Shown here: piece after piece, positions 28,142-38,875 of the stretch
Layout: the number at the start of each line of letters is the position of its first letter
Numbering within the stretch: position 1 is the first letter of the stretch
Assembly (NCBI RefSeq): GCF_016583575.1
Contig: NZ_NRRG01000008.1
Coordinates: 53,501 to 117,500 of the forward strand
DNA length: 64,000 nt
Source of the DNA: Thiocystis violacea
GTDB taxonomy: Bacteria; Pseudomonadota; Gammaproteobacteria; Chromatiales; Chromatiaceae
Direction of reading: 5' to 3'
Notes under the pieces: generated by a model
Database searches by the model: none
Seen by the model: only the letters and a program-made list of their open reading frames with translations
What the model was told of the DNA's origin: nothing
Program-made: the position numbers and the translations under genes

Positions 28142-30004
28142 CTATCGCGTGACGGTGGTCGTGACAGTCGCGTTGTTATTGGCGGGATTCGGGTCCGTCA
28201 CCAATCCGCTATTCACGCTGGCCGTGTTGGTGATGTCGCCCCTCAGTCTTGGACGGATGGTGATCTTCACGCTCGCGCTGGCACCCGAGTTCAAGGTCCC
28301 GAGCGCACAGGTCACCGGCGCCAGGCCGCTGCATGTGCCACGCGTCGGGATCGCGCTGACGAAGGTGGCATCGGCGGGCAGCCAATCACGCAGGGAAACA
28401 CTCCCGGCATGGCTCGGGCCGTTGTTGCGAACCTTCAGGGTGTAGACGAGTTGGGAGCCTCTTCTGACGGGATCCGGGGCCTCCGTCATGGTCAAGGCCA
28501 GATCGGCCGTGGCCGCCGCTGGCAGAACCGAGATGAAGGTCTCTTGCCGGTTGTTCGAGAAATTGGGGTCGGTTTCAATCCCGCGCGCCGTGACGACGCG
28601 CGAGAAGGTGCCGGTCGTTGCGGGGGTTTCCGTCAGGGTACAGCTCGCGGTCGCTCCGGGTGCCAGGCTGGCGATCTGGCAGGAGGTCATGGAGGCGACG
28701 GAACCCGTGACGGTCACGCCAGTCGCCACGGAGGGGCCGCTATTGGTCACGCGCGCGCTGTATTGGATGGTTTGACCCAAGGTGACGGTGCTCGGTGTCA
28801 CCGTCAGGCCGAGCCCAAGATCGCTCGACGGGGTCGTGCCTGGAATCTCAATCAGCTTCGCGGTCGTCGCCCCGACGGTATAGACACTCTGATCGCTGCC
28901 AACCGCGAATCCCGCGCTGTTACTGCTGACAATGGACCAACCCGAGGAACCGTCGTGATTCACTTTGCAGAGTCCGCCGTTTCCCTGCACGTAATAGTTG
29001 TCCAGGTCATCGCGTTGCGTGGGCGACCACGGCTGGAGTGACATCGATGGACCATCCGCGTCCAGGTTTTCCCAGGAGGCGAAACCGTCGGCGTCAAACT
29101 GGATGAAGGCGGCGCCGACTCCGGGCCGAAGACCGCTGATCACCGGAGCGTTATCGGTACTGACGGCGACAAAGGGCGATATCAGACCCTTGCGCACACG
29201 TTCCCAAAGAACCGTGCCCGTTGGCGAGAGTTTCTTGAGGACGGTTCCTTCATCCGTGACCCCGTATTCCATGTGGACCAGGTAGGTATTCCCCAACGCA
29301 TCATCCGCGGCATATCCGGAACTGCGGCTATTGAGGGTCTTCCGCCACAGCTCCTGGCCGTTCCCATCCAGTTTGGCGTAAACGATGAAACCCGCGACGG
29401 CCGAGGCCGATGTCATCACCAAGAGATGACCCTCCGGCGTCAAGCTCAGTTGATAGGGCGTGGTCAGCGTGCCGAGAGCGCCATACGACCACCGGAAGCT
29501 TCCGTCGGAGGCGAAGGATCGAACCTTGGCGATGACGCCACTTCCCACGCCGATCACATGAATATTGTCATCGGCATCGACGACATGTTTTCGCGTGTAC
29601 GAGCCATTGTCGATGCCATCGAATGTCTGCGACCACAAGAGCTGACCGTCTGGGTCGAATTTCATGATCAGACCGGCGCGGTTCGTCCGATTGGCGAAAC
29701 TGCCGCCCTGGAGTGTCCCGGTCACGATGATATTCCCGGCGTGGTCGACGGAGACCCAGTTCGCGACTTCATAGCCAACATCGATGTTGGGGGCGGATGC
29801 GACCCAGAGGATATTTCCGGCGGAGTCGCGTTTGGTGAGTTGGATTTCGCCGCCGGGATTGATGTCGGCATTCGCGGTATAGACCGCGTCGGAGACATCG
29901 ACGGCGATCGCGGTTCCGCCCGGATCACTCGTCCAGGCTGTCGTGACATACGCCTGTGCCACTGGGGTCATCAGGAGTGCGGCCATCAGCATTGGGGTTT
30001 TCAT
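28142..30004 (-). CDS. Secreted beta-propeller protein with two DUF11 domains
   Basis: 620 residues from MKTPMLMAALLMTPVAQA, a clear signal peptide. Residues about 20-400 are a propeller of the SBBP/PQQ-like type (GNILWVAS, GQLLWSQTFDG, GQELWRKTLNS, GTVLWERV recur). Two DUF11 repeats follow (about 415-515 and 520-620): DLGLGLTVTPSTVTLGQTI and DLALTMTEAPDPVRRGSQL, with SGPSVATGVTV/NGPSHAGSVSL cores. DUF11 domains are Ig-like adhesion or stalk modules. It is followed after about 90 bp by the PD40-RTX gene on the same strand, so both may be co-expressed surface proteins. Confidence 0.7.
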   Translation of the reverse strand: MKTPMLMAALLMTPVAQAYVTTAWTSDPGGTAIAVDVSDAVYTANADINPGGEIQLTKRDSAGNILWVASAPNIDVGYEVANWVSVDHAGNIIVTGTLQGGSFANRTNRAGLIMKFDPDGQLLWSQTFDGIDNGSYTRKHVVDADDNIHVIGVGSGVIAKVRSFASDGSFRWSYGALGTLTTPYQLSLTPEGHLLVMTSASAVAGFIVYAKLDGNGQELWRKTLNSRSSGYAADDALGNTYLVHMEYGVTDEGTVLKKLSPTGTVLWERVRKGLISPFVAVSTDNAPVISGLRPGVGAAFIQFDADGFASWENLDADGPSMSLQPWSPTQRDDLDNYYVQGNGGLCKVNHDGSSGWSIVSSNSAGFAVGSDQSVYTVGATTAKLIEIPGTTPSSDLGLGLTVTPSTVTLGQTIQYSARVTNSGPSVATGVTVTGSVASMTSCQIASLAPGATASCTLTETPATTGTFSRVVTARGIETDPNFSNNRQETFISVLPAAATADLALTMTEAPDPVRRGSQLVYTLKVRNNGPSHAGSVSLRDWLPADATFVSAIPTRGTCSGLAPVTCALGTLNSGASASVKITIRPRLRGDITNTASVNSGLVTDPNPANNNATVTTTVTR

Positions 30005-30146
30005 TCGGTCAATCCTCGATTGAAAGAAGATTTCGGCTGAAAGCGAGCCTCCATGTCTCGCGGCGCCGGTGTTGAGATCCTGCGTCATCGTTTAGCGTCG
30101 GTTGTGGTCGATGGATTGCGGCCCTCCCATGCGGGGTAGCCTGTGC

Positions 30147-31316
30147 TTAGAAAAAGAACTGAACCCGCGCCTGGATGGCCCGTAGGTCCTCGCGGTCACC
30201 ATCCCCGTTCGGGTCCGCTTCGGCATCGATCCAGTTGACCATCAGCCGGGTCTGGCGGTTGGCGTACCAGTTCACCCCGAGCGTCCAGTTGCGCTCTTCG
30301 CCGCCGGTGATCGGCCCGTCGTCGAGATCCAGCACGCTGTAGCGCGCGGCCAGCTCCCAGGCACCCCAGGTTCCGCTGGGGCGCACCGGGTCGAAGGTGC
30401 CGGTCCTGGCATCGTAGGCACGCCGCCCACCGGTGATGAACCAGGAGCCGAGGACATACCAGCCCTGGAAGGTGACGTCCGTCCTGGGGCTGCGCCGCAC
30501 CTCCGTGCGCAGGTATTCCGCCTGCAGGGACCAGGGTCCCCAGATTCCGGCCAGCTCGATACCGCCGGTCAGGGTGTCGTCGACGTCGCTCAGGGTTCCG
30601 GTCGAGACCAGTCGGCGCTCACTGAGATTGATTTCCGGCTGGCTGCTGAAGGCGAGGCGACGGTCGCCGGGCGGCTCGCGGTACGCGAAGGAGACACCGG
30701 CGTGCAGGCGTCGCCCGGCCGCATTCACCGGGGCGTAGACGGCCCGTCCGGCCAGCCCCCAGCCCTGGTCGACCTCCTCCTCCCGAGCGCGAATCCGGCC
30801 CTCGAACCCACCGAGCGCCGCCGTCCAATCCTGGCCCCAGGTCTCAGCCAGCAGTCCCAGGGAATAGCCAGCCACCAGGGCATTGGGCAGGGCGCGCTCC
30901 ATGAAGGTGGTGGCGTTGGAGCTGGTCAGCTCCTCCAGGCTTACCGGCTCTTGCAGGTTGCCGGCGCGAACCCTGACACGATCGAGACCCTGATAGCCGA
31001 TCCAGGCGTCCTTGATTTGCGCATCCTGATCGGCGGCGAAATCCTGCTCGTAGCGGAAGCGCCAGTCGCCGAAGGCCGTGCCCGAGAGACTCAGCCGCGC
31101 CCTTCGCAGCTCCCCCTCGGTCTCGGCCGATGTCAGGCTCTCGCCGTCGATCTGGGCGATGTCGGCATGAAGACGTCCGCCGAGACGGATCGAGAAACGC
31201 TCATCGGCCGACACATAGCGCAGCCGGTCCTCCCAATCGGTGGCCGCCGCCGGCGGCCCGCAGGTCAGGATGGCCAGGCCCAAGGCGGCGATCCAGCCCT
31301 GTCGATCGACCATCAT
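30147..31316 (-). CDS. OprP/OprO-type outer-membrane porin
   Basis: 389 residues with a signal peptide (GWIAALGLAILTCGPPAAA) and a C-terminal aromatic end VQFFF, the outer-membrane insertion signal. The start FSIRLGGRLHADIAQ and RRARLSLSGTAFGDWRFRYE match the phosphate-selective porin O/P family (16-stranded trimers for anions such as phosphate or polyphosphate). Its ATG overlaps the stop of the upstream hydrolase gene by 4 bp, so it is the last gene of a four-gene operon. Confidence 0.85.
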   Translation of the reverse strand: MMVDRQGWIAALGLAILTCGPPAAATDWEDRLRYVSADERFSIRLGGRLHADIAQIDGESLTSAETEGELRRARLSLSGTAFGDWRFRYEQDFAADQDAQIKDAWIGYQGLDRVRVRAGNLQEPVSLEELTSSNATTFMERALPNALVAGYSLGLLAETWGQDWTAALGGFEGRIRAREEEVDQGWGLAGRAVYAPVNAAGRRLHAGVSFAYREPPGDRRLAFSSQPEINLSERRLVSTGTLSDVDDTLTGGIELAGIWGPWSLQAEYLRTEVRRSPRTDVTFQGWYVLGSWFITGGRRAYDARTGTFDPVRPSGTWGAWELAARYSVLDLDDGPITGGEERNWTLGVNWYANRQTRLMVNWIDAEADPNGDGDREDLRAIQARVQFFF

Positions 31317-32377
31317 TGGATGCCCCGTCCCAGGTGCCCTGTGGCGCTGAGCGACACGCCAGGCGCCGCGCAGGGCGGCTCAAGGCTCGCTGCGACCGGC
31401 CCGCCGAAGAGATACGCGAACACCGCCGGACCCATGCCGCCGCTGGCCATGGCCTGGGTGAAGTCGTGTCCGACCCCTGGCAGCACCTGGAACTGGTAGG
31501 GCGTCGCCAGACCGCGCGCCCGCGCCGCCTGCCGCATGGCGGCGATCCAACGCCGACCGCGCTCGCAGCGGTTTTCGCCCTGCTGGCGGTCGATCCGTCG
31601 CGACGGGTTGAGCGCGGGGTCCCGGTCGACATCCTCCGCGCCGACGATCACCGCCATCGGCACCCGCAGCGCGTCGGGCTCCGCGATCAGCGGGATCTCA
31701 TCGGCGCCGAATCGCCACCCGCGCGGATAGCGCACGCGCGGATCGGGAAAGGTGTACCAGCCGGCGGCGCCGATGACGGCGCGCGCGACCCGCCCTGGAT
31801 GCGCCATGGCATAGCGGTGCGCGAACTGACCGCCGCCGGAGTACCCGAACAGGTAGACCGGAGACTCCGGCAGGTCGAGCAGCCCGCGCACCTCGGCCAG
31901 AATCCGCTCCAGCATCCGGTCGGGACGATGCCCCCTGGCATCCGGCGCGAGCCGCTGATACTGGCCGAAGCGCCGCCGGGCGAAGCGGGGCGCGACCAGC
32001 ACGACGCCCTGCCGTTCGGCCAAGGGCGCGAAGCCTTCGGCGTGCTCGCGGGCATTGCGCGAGATGCCATGCACCGTCACGAAGAGCCGGCCAGGCGGCT
32101 TGAGCCGATGCGGGACATAGAGGTAGTAGACCTGGCGCGCGCAGCCGCTCAGGGTCATGCGGATGACCCGGCCGGCCTCCGGCGCCTGCGCCGGCGTTGG
32201 CGGCGGCATGGGTGGCGCGGCCATGCAGGGGTTGGCGAGCGAAGGTTCAGTCCGTGATGTGAACAGCATGAACACCCCCAGGGCGATGACCGGAGCGGCC
32301 TCGCCTGTCATCGAATCGTCGTTCGTCATGGCCTGGCCGCTTCGCGCGACGGCCGTCGTCGCCGCGCGTCCGCTCAT
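31313..32377 (-). CDS. Alpha/beta hydrolase (polyester depolymerase/feruloyl-esterase-like)
   Basis: 354 residues. Oxyanion region LFVTVHGISRNA, nucleophile GYSGGG, acid in VGAEDVDRDP and His in GVGHDF make a full triad. The fold resembles PHB-depolymerase/LpqC-type secreted esterases. A hydrophobic stretch near residues 28-42 (VIALGVFMLFTS) may be a signal anchor. ATG overlaps the ABC gene stop by 4 bp (ATGA) and the porin gene overlaps its own stop, so translation is coupled on both sides. The substrate is unknown. Confidence 0.7.
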   Translation of the reverse strand: MSGRAATTAVARSGQAMTNDDSMTGEAAPVIALGVFMLFTSRTEPSLANPCMAAPPMPPPTPAQAPEAGRVIRMTLSGCARQVYYLYVPHRLKPPGRLFVTVHGISRNAREHAEGFAPLAERQGVVLVAPRFARRRFGQYQRLAPDARGHRPDRMLERILAEVRGLLDLPESPVYLFGYSGGGQFAHRYAMAHPGRVARAVIGAAGWYTFPDPRVRYPRGWRFGADEIPLIAEPDALRVPMAVIVGAEDVDRDPALNPSRRIDRQQGENRCERGRRWIAAMRQAARARGLATPYQFQVLPGVGHDFTQAMASGGMGPAVFAYLFGGPVAASLEPPCAAPGVSLSATGHLGRGIQ

Positions 32378-34071
32378 GAGACGAGCCTCAGCGCGCGCGC
32401 CTGGGACTCACGCAGCTCCGCCATGCCCTCGCCCGGGCTCAAGACCGTGACACCGGGCGGGCGGACCGCCAGTACCCGGTCGGCCTGGGCCAGCCGGCTG
32501 GCATCGTGGGTGATAAAGATGACCGTGCCCTCGAAGGACGCGATCACGGCGTCGAGCGCCGCCCGCGCCAGTCGGTCGAGATTGGCGTCGGCCTCGTCGA
32601 GCAGCAGGATGCGTGGCCGGGCCAGCAAGGCGCGGGCGATGCCGAGACGCGCCCGCTCACCGCTCGAGAGACCCTGCCCGTTCTCCGCCAGCCGTGTTTC
32701 CAGGCCGTCGGGTAGGCGCGCCAACAGGGGTTCGAGGTGGCACAGCGCCAGGACGCGGGTGATGTCCGTCGCCTCGACCCGACCGGCCCCATAGGTCAGA
32801 TTCAGTCGGAAGGAGCCGCGCAGCAGCGACAGGTCCGGCGCGACCATGGCGAAGGCGCGTCTGACCTCGGCCCAGCGGTGGCTGCGCAGATCCTGTCCGC
32901 CCAGGTGCACGACCCCGGCATCCGGTTCGAGGAGGCCGGCGATGAGGCGCAGCAGGGTCGATTTCCCGCAGCCGTTGGGGCCGATCAGGGCGATCCGCTC
33001 GCCGGCCGCGATGTCGAGACTGACGTCAGCGAACAGGTCGGCGTATCCAATCCCTTTGAGCGCGATCCAATCCGCCGCCGCGAGCGGCGCCGTGCCGGCC
33101 CGCGCCAGGCCGCGACCCACCGGCTCCAGCCGCAGCACCTGGAGCTGCTTTTCGCGGGCGATCCCGGCGGCGTTCCAGTATTCATAGACGCGCCCGAGAT
33201 CGTTCAGCCGGGGCGCCAAAAGTCCAGCCACGACCATGGCCGCCACCACGGTCCCCGGACTGGCCTGGCCATCCGCCACCTGCATGGCCCCGACTGCCAG
33301 GGCACAGCCACTGGCGAGCCCGGCGCTGGCCTCGGACAGGGCGCGCAGCAGACCCAGGACATGGGCGCGCGCGACCAGGGCGGTGCGCAGTTGCCGGCTG
33401 ACGCGACGCAACCGCCGGACCTCGCGCCCCTCCTGACCGAAGGCCTCCACCACGCCCAGGTGCGCGAGGCGATCGCTGACCAGCGCGGCGATGCGCCCAC
33501 GGTGATGGCGGGCCTCCCTGGTGCGGCTGCGCAGATAGGGTCCGACGACCAGCGCCAGGGACGCGGCGGCGGCAACGGCGAGGCCCACCGCCGTGGCGAT
33601 CACCGGATCGATCAGGACCATGGCGGCCAGCGCCAGAAGCGTGGTCAGCCCGCTGACGGTCAGGCGCGCCAGACCCAGACTGACCCAATTGCGGGTGGCC
33701 GTCAGATCGCCGACGAAGCGCAGCATCAGGGCGCCCCGGCTCATCCGCCGCGACCCCTCGGCGCCGATCGCCAGAAGGTGGCGGAACAGCCGCAGCCGCA
33801 CTGCATGCACATAGCCCTGCCCGAGTCGTTCGGCATCCAGATTGCCGCGCCACCGCAGCCAGGCCGTCGCCGCCAACACGGCGAGCATGGCCAGCGCCAG
33901 GGACAGGATCGACCCGGAGCCCTGTGGCGCCTGGGGGATGATCAGCTGATCGAACCCATGCCGCACCAGCAGCGCGGTCGCCACGGCCGCCAGCGCCTGT
34001 GCGGCGCCGTTCGCGACCAGCCAGGCGAAGAGCCGGCGCCGGTCGCCCTCGATGATGCGCGGCAGATCCAT
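32374..34071 (-). CDS. ABC exporter, fused membrane and ATPase domains
   Basis: 565 residues. Residues 1 to about 320 are a six-helix type-I exporter membrane domain. The ATPase follows: Walker A GPNGCGKST, signature LSSGERARLGIA, Walker B ILLLDEADANLD, switch His in FITHD. It would act as a dimer to export a substrate or flip a lipid. Start codon ATG shares one base with the TGA of the upstream receiver-fusion gene (TGATG), and the stop overlaps the hydrolase ATG. The context suggests export tied to an outer-membrane porin and an esterase. Confidence 0.85.
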   Translation of the reverse strand: MDLPRIIEGDRRRLFAWLVANGAAQALAAVATALLVRHGFDQLIIPQAPQGSGSILSLALAMLAVLAATAWLRWRGNLDAERLGQGYVHAVRLRLFRHLLAIGAEGSRRMSRGALMLRFVGDLTATRNWVSLGLARLTVSGLTTLLALAAMVLIDPVIATAVGLAVAAAASLALVVGPYLRSRTREARHHRGRIAALVSDRLAHLGVVEAFGQEGREVRRLRRVSRQLRTALVARAHVLGLLRALSEASAGLASGCALAVGAMQVADGQASPGTVVAAMVVAGLLAPRLNDLGRVYEYWNAAGIAREKQLQVLRLEPVGRGLARAGTAPLAAADWIALKGIGYADLFADVSLDIAAGERIALIGPNGCGKSTLLRLIAGLLEPDAGVVHLGGQDLRSHRWAEVRRAFAMVAPDLSLLRGSFRLNLTYGAGRVEATDITRVLALCHLEPLLARLPDGLETRLAENGQGLSSGERARLGIARALLARPRILLLDEADANLDRLARAALDAVIASFEGTVIFITHDASRLAQADRVLAVRPPGVTVLSPGEGMAELRESQARALRLVS

Positions 34072-35543
34072 CAGGCGGCCCGCGCGTCAGTAGCGACCGC
34101 CAGACCGACGCCCTGAGGACACCAGCTCCCGCCGTTGAGGATGTCGAGCGGCAGCAGCGGCAGATCGACCAGACCCGCGCATTCGCGGATCGCCAGCGGC
34201 GCGGCGGTGAGCGCGCCCGAGACCCCGATCAGGTTCAGCCCGCGCGAGCGCAGCCAGTCGACCCCGCCCGCCGCCCCCAGCGCATCGCCGGCGGCGAAGA
34301 TGACGTTGTCCACCAGGCGGGCGAAGGTCGCGGACTGGACCAGTTGCCGCGTCTCTTCCTGCAGGATGCCGTCCGCGACTTCGATCAGAATGGTGTCGAC
34401 CTCGGCGGCGCAGAGGGTCGCGACCAGGGTTTCGAGAATGGTCTCGCAGTCGGTGATCGGCAGCTTGTAGGTGGACGGCGCGCCGCCGTCGACGAAGTCG
34501 AGGACCACGTGACAGCCGGCATCCGTCATGTGCCAGACATCACCGCCGGCTCCGGTGCCGGTGACCTTGGCCGCGCCCACCTTCAGGCCCCGGCGGGTCA
34601 TCCCCAGGGCGAGGTTGGCCAGGGTGGTGGTCTTGCCGGCGTTCATCGAGGTGCCGATGACGGCGGTGACCGTCGGACGCCGCTCGGGGGCGACGCGCGG
34701 CGCGAGTCCGTGGTCGGCGAGATTGAGCGGGCGGCCGTCGGCGCTGGCGAGCACGCCGATGGGTGTGATCCGGGAGGCCGCCGCGATCTTGGTGTTGCGC
34801 GACAGACACTGGGCCGCGATGCCGCCGGCGGCGACCAGATGGCAAGGTGAGAGATCCGCCGGAACCTCCGCCTCGAACTGGTCCGGGGCATAGCGGTTGC
34901 CGTAGCAGACGATGATCTCATCGCCGGGGAAGAGATCGGCGCGTCGCCCCGTGATCAGCTCCAGACGCTTGTGCTGCATGAGCCTGTCGACCCGCGCCAA
35001 CACCAGATCCCCCGCCTGGGGTGCGTACTGGGCGGTCAGCAGACCGGTCGCGCGATCCAGATCGACGCGACGGGTCGAGTAGGCGCGCTTGGCCTGCCGC
35101 AGTCGGGCCGCGGCCACCGGCTCGACGATCGCGGCCGGACGGCATGTCTGGGGGCGCGGCGTGGCGGCATCGCCGGCCGACATCGGCGGGTCGCCGAGCA
35201 GCGCGGCGAGCCGGCGGTGTAGCTCCGACAGCGCGAAGGGCTTGGCCAGAAAACCCGCGGCGCCGAGCCGCTCGGCGCGGGCGCGATTCTCCTCGGAATG
35301 GTGACCACTGATGATGATCACCGGCAGCTCCGAGCCCGCCCGGCGCAGCTCGGCGAGCAGGTCCAGACCATTCCCGTCGGGCAACTGGAGATCCAGACAG
35401 AGCACCTTGGGCGGATGCTCGCGCAGCAGGGCGCGCGCCTCGGCCAGACTGGTGGCGGTGCGGACCACCTGTTTGGCCAGGACCAGGCTCCGCACGATCT
35501 TACTGAGCAGCATGGTGTTGTCGTCGACGACCAGGATGGACAT
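34071..35543 (-). CDS. Response-regulator receiver fused to a DUF1611-like P-loop domain
   Basis: 490 residues from MSILVVDDNT. Residues 1-118 are a CheY-like receiver with Asp7/Asp8, phospho-acceptor Asp51 and Lys101 (FLAKPF). No DNA-binding domain follows. Instead residues about 145-285 form a domain with CYGNRYAPDQFEAEVP, and residues 290-470 a P-loop domain with GTSMNAGKTTT (297-307) and ILIEVADGILQEE (about 385-397). This second half resembles the DUF1611/MobB-type nucleotide-binding group, though the assignment is uncertain. It heads the overlapping ABC-hydrolase-porin operon. No histidine kinase adjoins. Confidence 0.65.
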   Translation of the reverse strand: MSILVVDDNTMLLSKIVRSLVLAKQVVRTATSLAEARALLREHPPKVLCLDLQLPDGNGLDLLAELRRAGSELPVIIISGHHSEENRARAERLGAAGFLAKPFALSELHRRLAALLGDPPMSAGDAATPRPQTCRPAAIVEPVAAARLRQAKRAYSTRRVDLDRATGLLTAQYAPQAGDLVLARVDRLMQHKRLELITGRRADLFPGDEIIVCYGNRYAPDQFEAEVPADLSPCHLVAAGGIAAQCLSRNTKIAAASRITPIGVLASADGRPLNLADHGLAPRVAPERRPTVTAVIGTSMNAGKTTTLANLALGMTRRGLKVGAAKVTGTGAGGDVWHMTDAGCHVVLDFVDGGAPSTYKLPITDCETILETLVATLCAAEVDTILIEVADGILQEETRQLVQSATFARLVDNVIFAAGDALGAAGGVDWLRSRGLNLIGVSGALTAAPLAIRECAGLVDLPLLPLDILNGGSWCPQGVGLAVATDARAA

Positions 35544-35900
35544 GGTGATTGCTCCGGCTGAGGTGGCTGGGATCTTTCTGTTGTCACCAGCTTGAGCACA
35601 GGCCATGCCGATCCCGAACCATCTTGGCCGGATAGGCGTAAGCGCCTATTCAGAAAGGATCTTTCAGATCACGCGCGGACGCGGATTGGGGCGGAGAGGG
35701 GCGGCGGTGGGGATCGGGCCTGGCCGAGCCTGTGGCCAGCACCCAAGGATTGGGGATATTGACCCAGGTTTGGGGTATCGGTCGGTGAAGAGACGATGGC
35801 GGAACTCATCCGGGGGGCGGCACCGTTCCAGCAACGGCCGCTCGGCCGGGTTACATCCAAGCCCGGTAGGTAGACCCAAGCCATCTTTGTCCTAGTTCAA
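35544..35900. other. Intergenic region between the operon and toxin-antitoxin module 2
   Basis: About 350 bp carrying divergent promoters in principle; no clear -35/-10 or hairpin was picked out. The AT-rich part near 35881-35940 belongs to the toxin-antitoxin promoter. Confidence 0.4.
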
Positions 35901-35935
35901 ATATGCTCTTGATGGCATATGTTTATAGCGCTATA
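35901..35935. promoter_or_regulatory. Two dyads in the promoter of toxin-antitoxin module 2
   Basis: ATATGC (35901-35906) pairs with GCATAT (35915-35920) across 8 bases, and TATAGCGCTATA (35924-35935) is a perfect 12-bp palindrome ending 8 bp before the toxin ATG. The sequence is much more AT-rich than its surroundings, as expected for an autoregulated promoter. Confidence 0.55.
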
Positions 35936-35943
35936 TTTTTCTC

Positions 35944-36315
35944 ATGCCATGGACCGTTCTACTTCACACCGCCTTCGAGCCAGAATTTGCCGGGCTACCT
36001 GACGTCGTTCAGGACGAATTACTGGCCCACGCCAGACTGCTAGAGCGGTTTGGGCCACAGCTTGGCCGACCGCGCGTCGATACGCTGAACGGATCGAAAC
36101 ACGCCAACATGAAGGAGCTTCGGTTCGATGCCAACGACGGCGTCTGGCGGGTGGCGTTTGCCTTTGATCCGCAGCGCCATGCCATCCTGTTGATCGCGGG
36201 AGACAAGTCAGGGACGAGCGAGAAACGCTTCTACAGCCAGCTCGTCAACAAGGCTGACGAACGCTTCGACGCGCACCTGCATCAACTGAAGAACGCAACC
36301 GGAGGCCGATCATGA
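35944..36315 (+). CDS. HigB-like toxin, Gp49/DUF891 family (module 2)
   Basis: 123 residues. KELRFDANDGVWRVAFAFDP followed by AILLIAGDKSGTSEKRFY is the hallmark of the phage Gp49-like HigB toxins, ribosome-dependent mRNA interferases of the RelE superfamily. It overlaps the antitoxin gene by four bases (ATGA). It belongs to a different toxin group from the one at 12638. Confidence 0.85.
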   Translation: MPWTVLLHTAFEPEFAGLPDVVQDELLAHARLLERFGPQLGRPRVDTLNGSKHANMKELRFDANDGVWRVAFAFDPQRHAILLIAGDKSGTSEKRFYSQLVNKADERFDAHLHQLKNATGGRS

Positions 36316-36659
36316 AGAATTTACAGGACATCATGAATGCCCTCCCGCCGGAGCGTCGCGCTCAGGTCGAGGCGCGAGCCGATGCCATGATTGCCGAGGA
36401 GATGACGCTGAGGGACTTACGCAAAGCGCACGACCTGACTCAAGCGCGCATGGCTGAATTGCTCGGGGTGGGGCAAGAGAGCATCTCTCGGTTGGAGGGC
36501 CGGGCAGATATGCTGTTATCCACACTGCGCAGCTACATTACCGCGATGGGCGGCTCTCTCGACCTGGTGGTGCGCTTCCCTGACAGACCGGCGGTGTCCT
36601 TGTCGGCGCTCTTCGAGCCACAGACCGGCAACAAAGAAACCACGCGACGGACGCAGTGA
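36312..36659 (+). CDS. HigA-like XRE antitoxin (module 2)
   Basis: 115 residues; helix-turn-helix at about residues 37-95 (TLRDLRKAHDLTQARMAELL, GVGQESISRLE) and the family phrase LRSYITAMGGSLDLVVRFPD. It neutralises the upstream Gp49-like toxin and likely represses through the dyads at 35901-35935. Confidence 0.85.
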   Translation: MKNLQDIMNALPPERRAQVEARADAMIAEEMTLRDLRKAHDLTQARMAELLGVGQESISRLEGRADMLLSTLRSYITAMGGSLDLVVRFPDRPAVSLSALFEPQTGNKETTRRTQ

Positions 36660-36795
36660 CATTCGCATACAGACAGGCCGCTCGGACGATCCCGGCAGCT
36701 CCCAGCGGCTGGCGACCGGTCAGGATCGGCATGGCATCCGCCGCGATCCGGGGTCGCGCGCGGCCGAGGCGGCAATTCAATCGACCCCCTTCGAC

Positions 36796-37257
36796 CTACT
36801 GGGTCCACCTCAGTGAGGGCGGACCTTGCCGGATATCCTCGAAGCTGTCGCCGTTGGCGGCAATAACGAATGGCCGACGTGCCTCGGGGCCGCTGGCCTT
36901 GGGGTCGGGGTTGAGAGAGGCGACTCCCATCCAGCCCGCGGCCAGGAGGGTTGGGGACTTTGGCCCCTCGAAGCCCCTGTCCGGGATCTCTTTGCTCACG
37001 ACGTAGGCGCGCACGACGATGCTGTCACCCGGCTTCACCCGGACGCTGGAGCGCCGCACCGAGATGACCTCCATGCGGTAGAGCACTGCGTCGCGATCCC
37101 CCGGCCCCGGGGACGTTTGCACCTCCAGCACGCGCACCTCAAGCGCCGTCGCCGCGCCCGCCTGGCGTTCCTGCCCGGCTCGGACGACCCCCGACAAGAG
37201 CAGGAGCAGGCCGAGGGCGGTGAGGGTCGCGATCCGAATCGAATGGGCTTGGAACAT
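36796..37257 (-). CDS. Secreted protein of unknown function
   Basis: 153 residues from MFQAHSIRIATL; GAGGAG lies six bases before this ATG, favouring it over the ATG two codons earlier. Signal peptide to about residue 28 (LGLLLLLSGVVRAG). The mature part has a beta-rich core (ALEVRVLEVQTSP, YRMEVISVRRSSVRVKPGDS) that looks like a single barrel-like domain. No family recognised; it stands alone between module 2 and the sigma54 regulator. Confidence 0.6.
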   Translation of the reverse strand: MFQAHSIRIATLTALGLLLLLSGVVRAGQERQAGAATALEVRVLEVQTSPGPGDRDAVLYRMEVISVRRSSVRVKPGDSIVVRAYVVSKEIPDRGFEGPKSPTLLAAGWMGVASLNPDPKASGPEARRPFVIAANGDSFEDIRQGPPSLRWTQ

Positions 37258-37455
37258 GGCCATCTCCTCGCGAGTTGACGACAGCCATCGCGGCCTCGAC
37301 CGGCCGCGACGGATCCTATTCGCAGTTTAGCCCAGGGGCCGCGGATCGATCGCCGCCGCCCCGACGACACTGGACCCGACGCCAGCGATCGCGTTCATCG
37401 CGTCAAAGAGGGCCTTGCCCAAAGTTCGATGCGTCAGTCGGTCAGCCGGCTCGGG

Positions 37456-38871
<1,416 letters not shown>

Positions 38872-38875
38872 GGCG

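Noticed and set aside
32737..34116. 459-codon plus-strand frame opposite the ABC exporter
   Set aside because: Antisense shadow; all Walker and signature motifs are on the minus strand.
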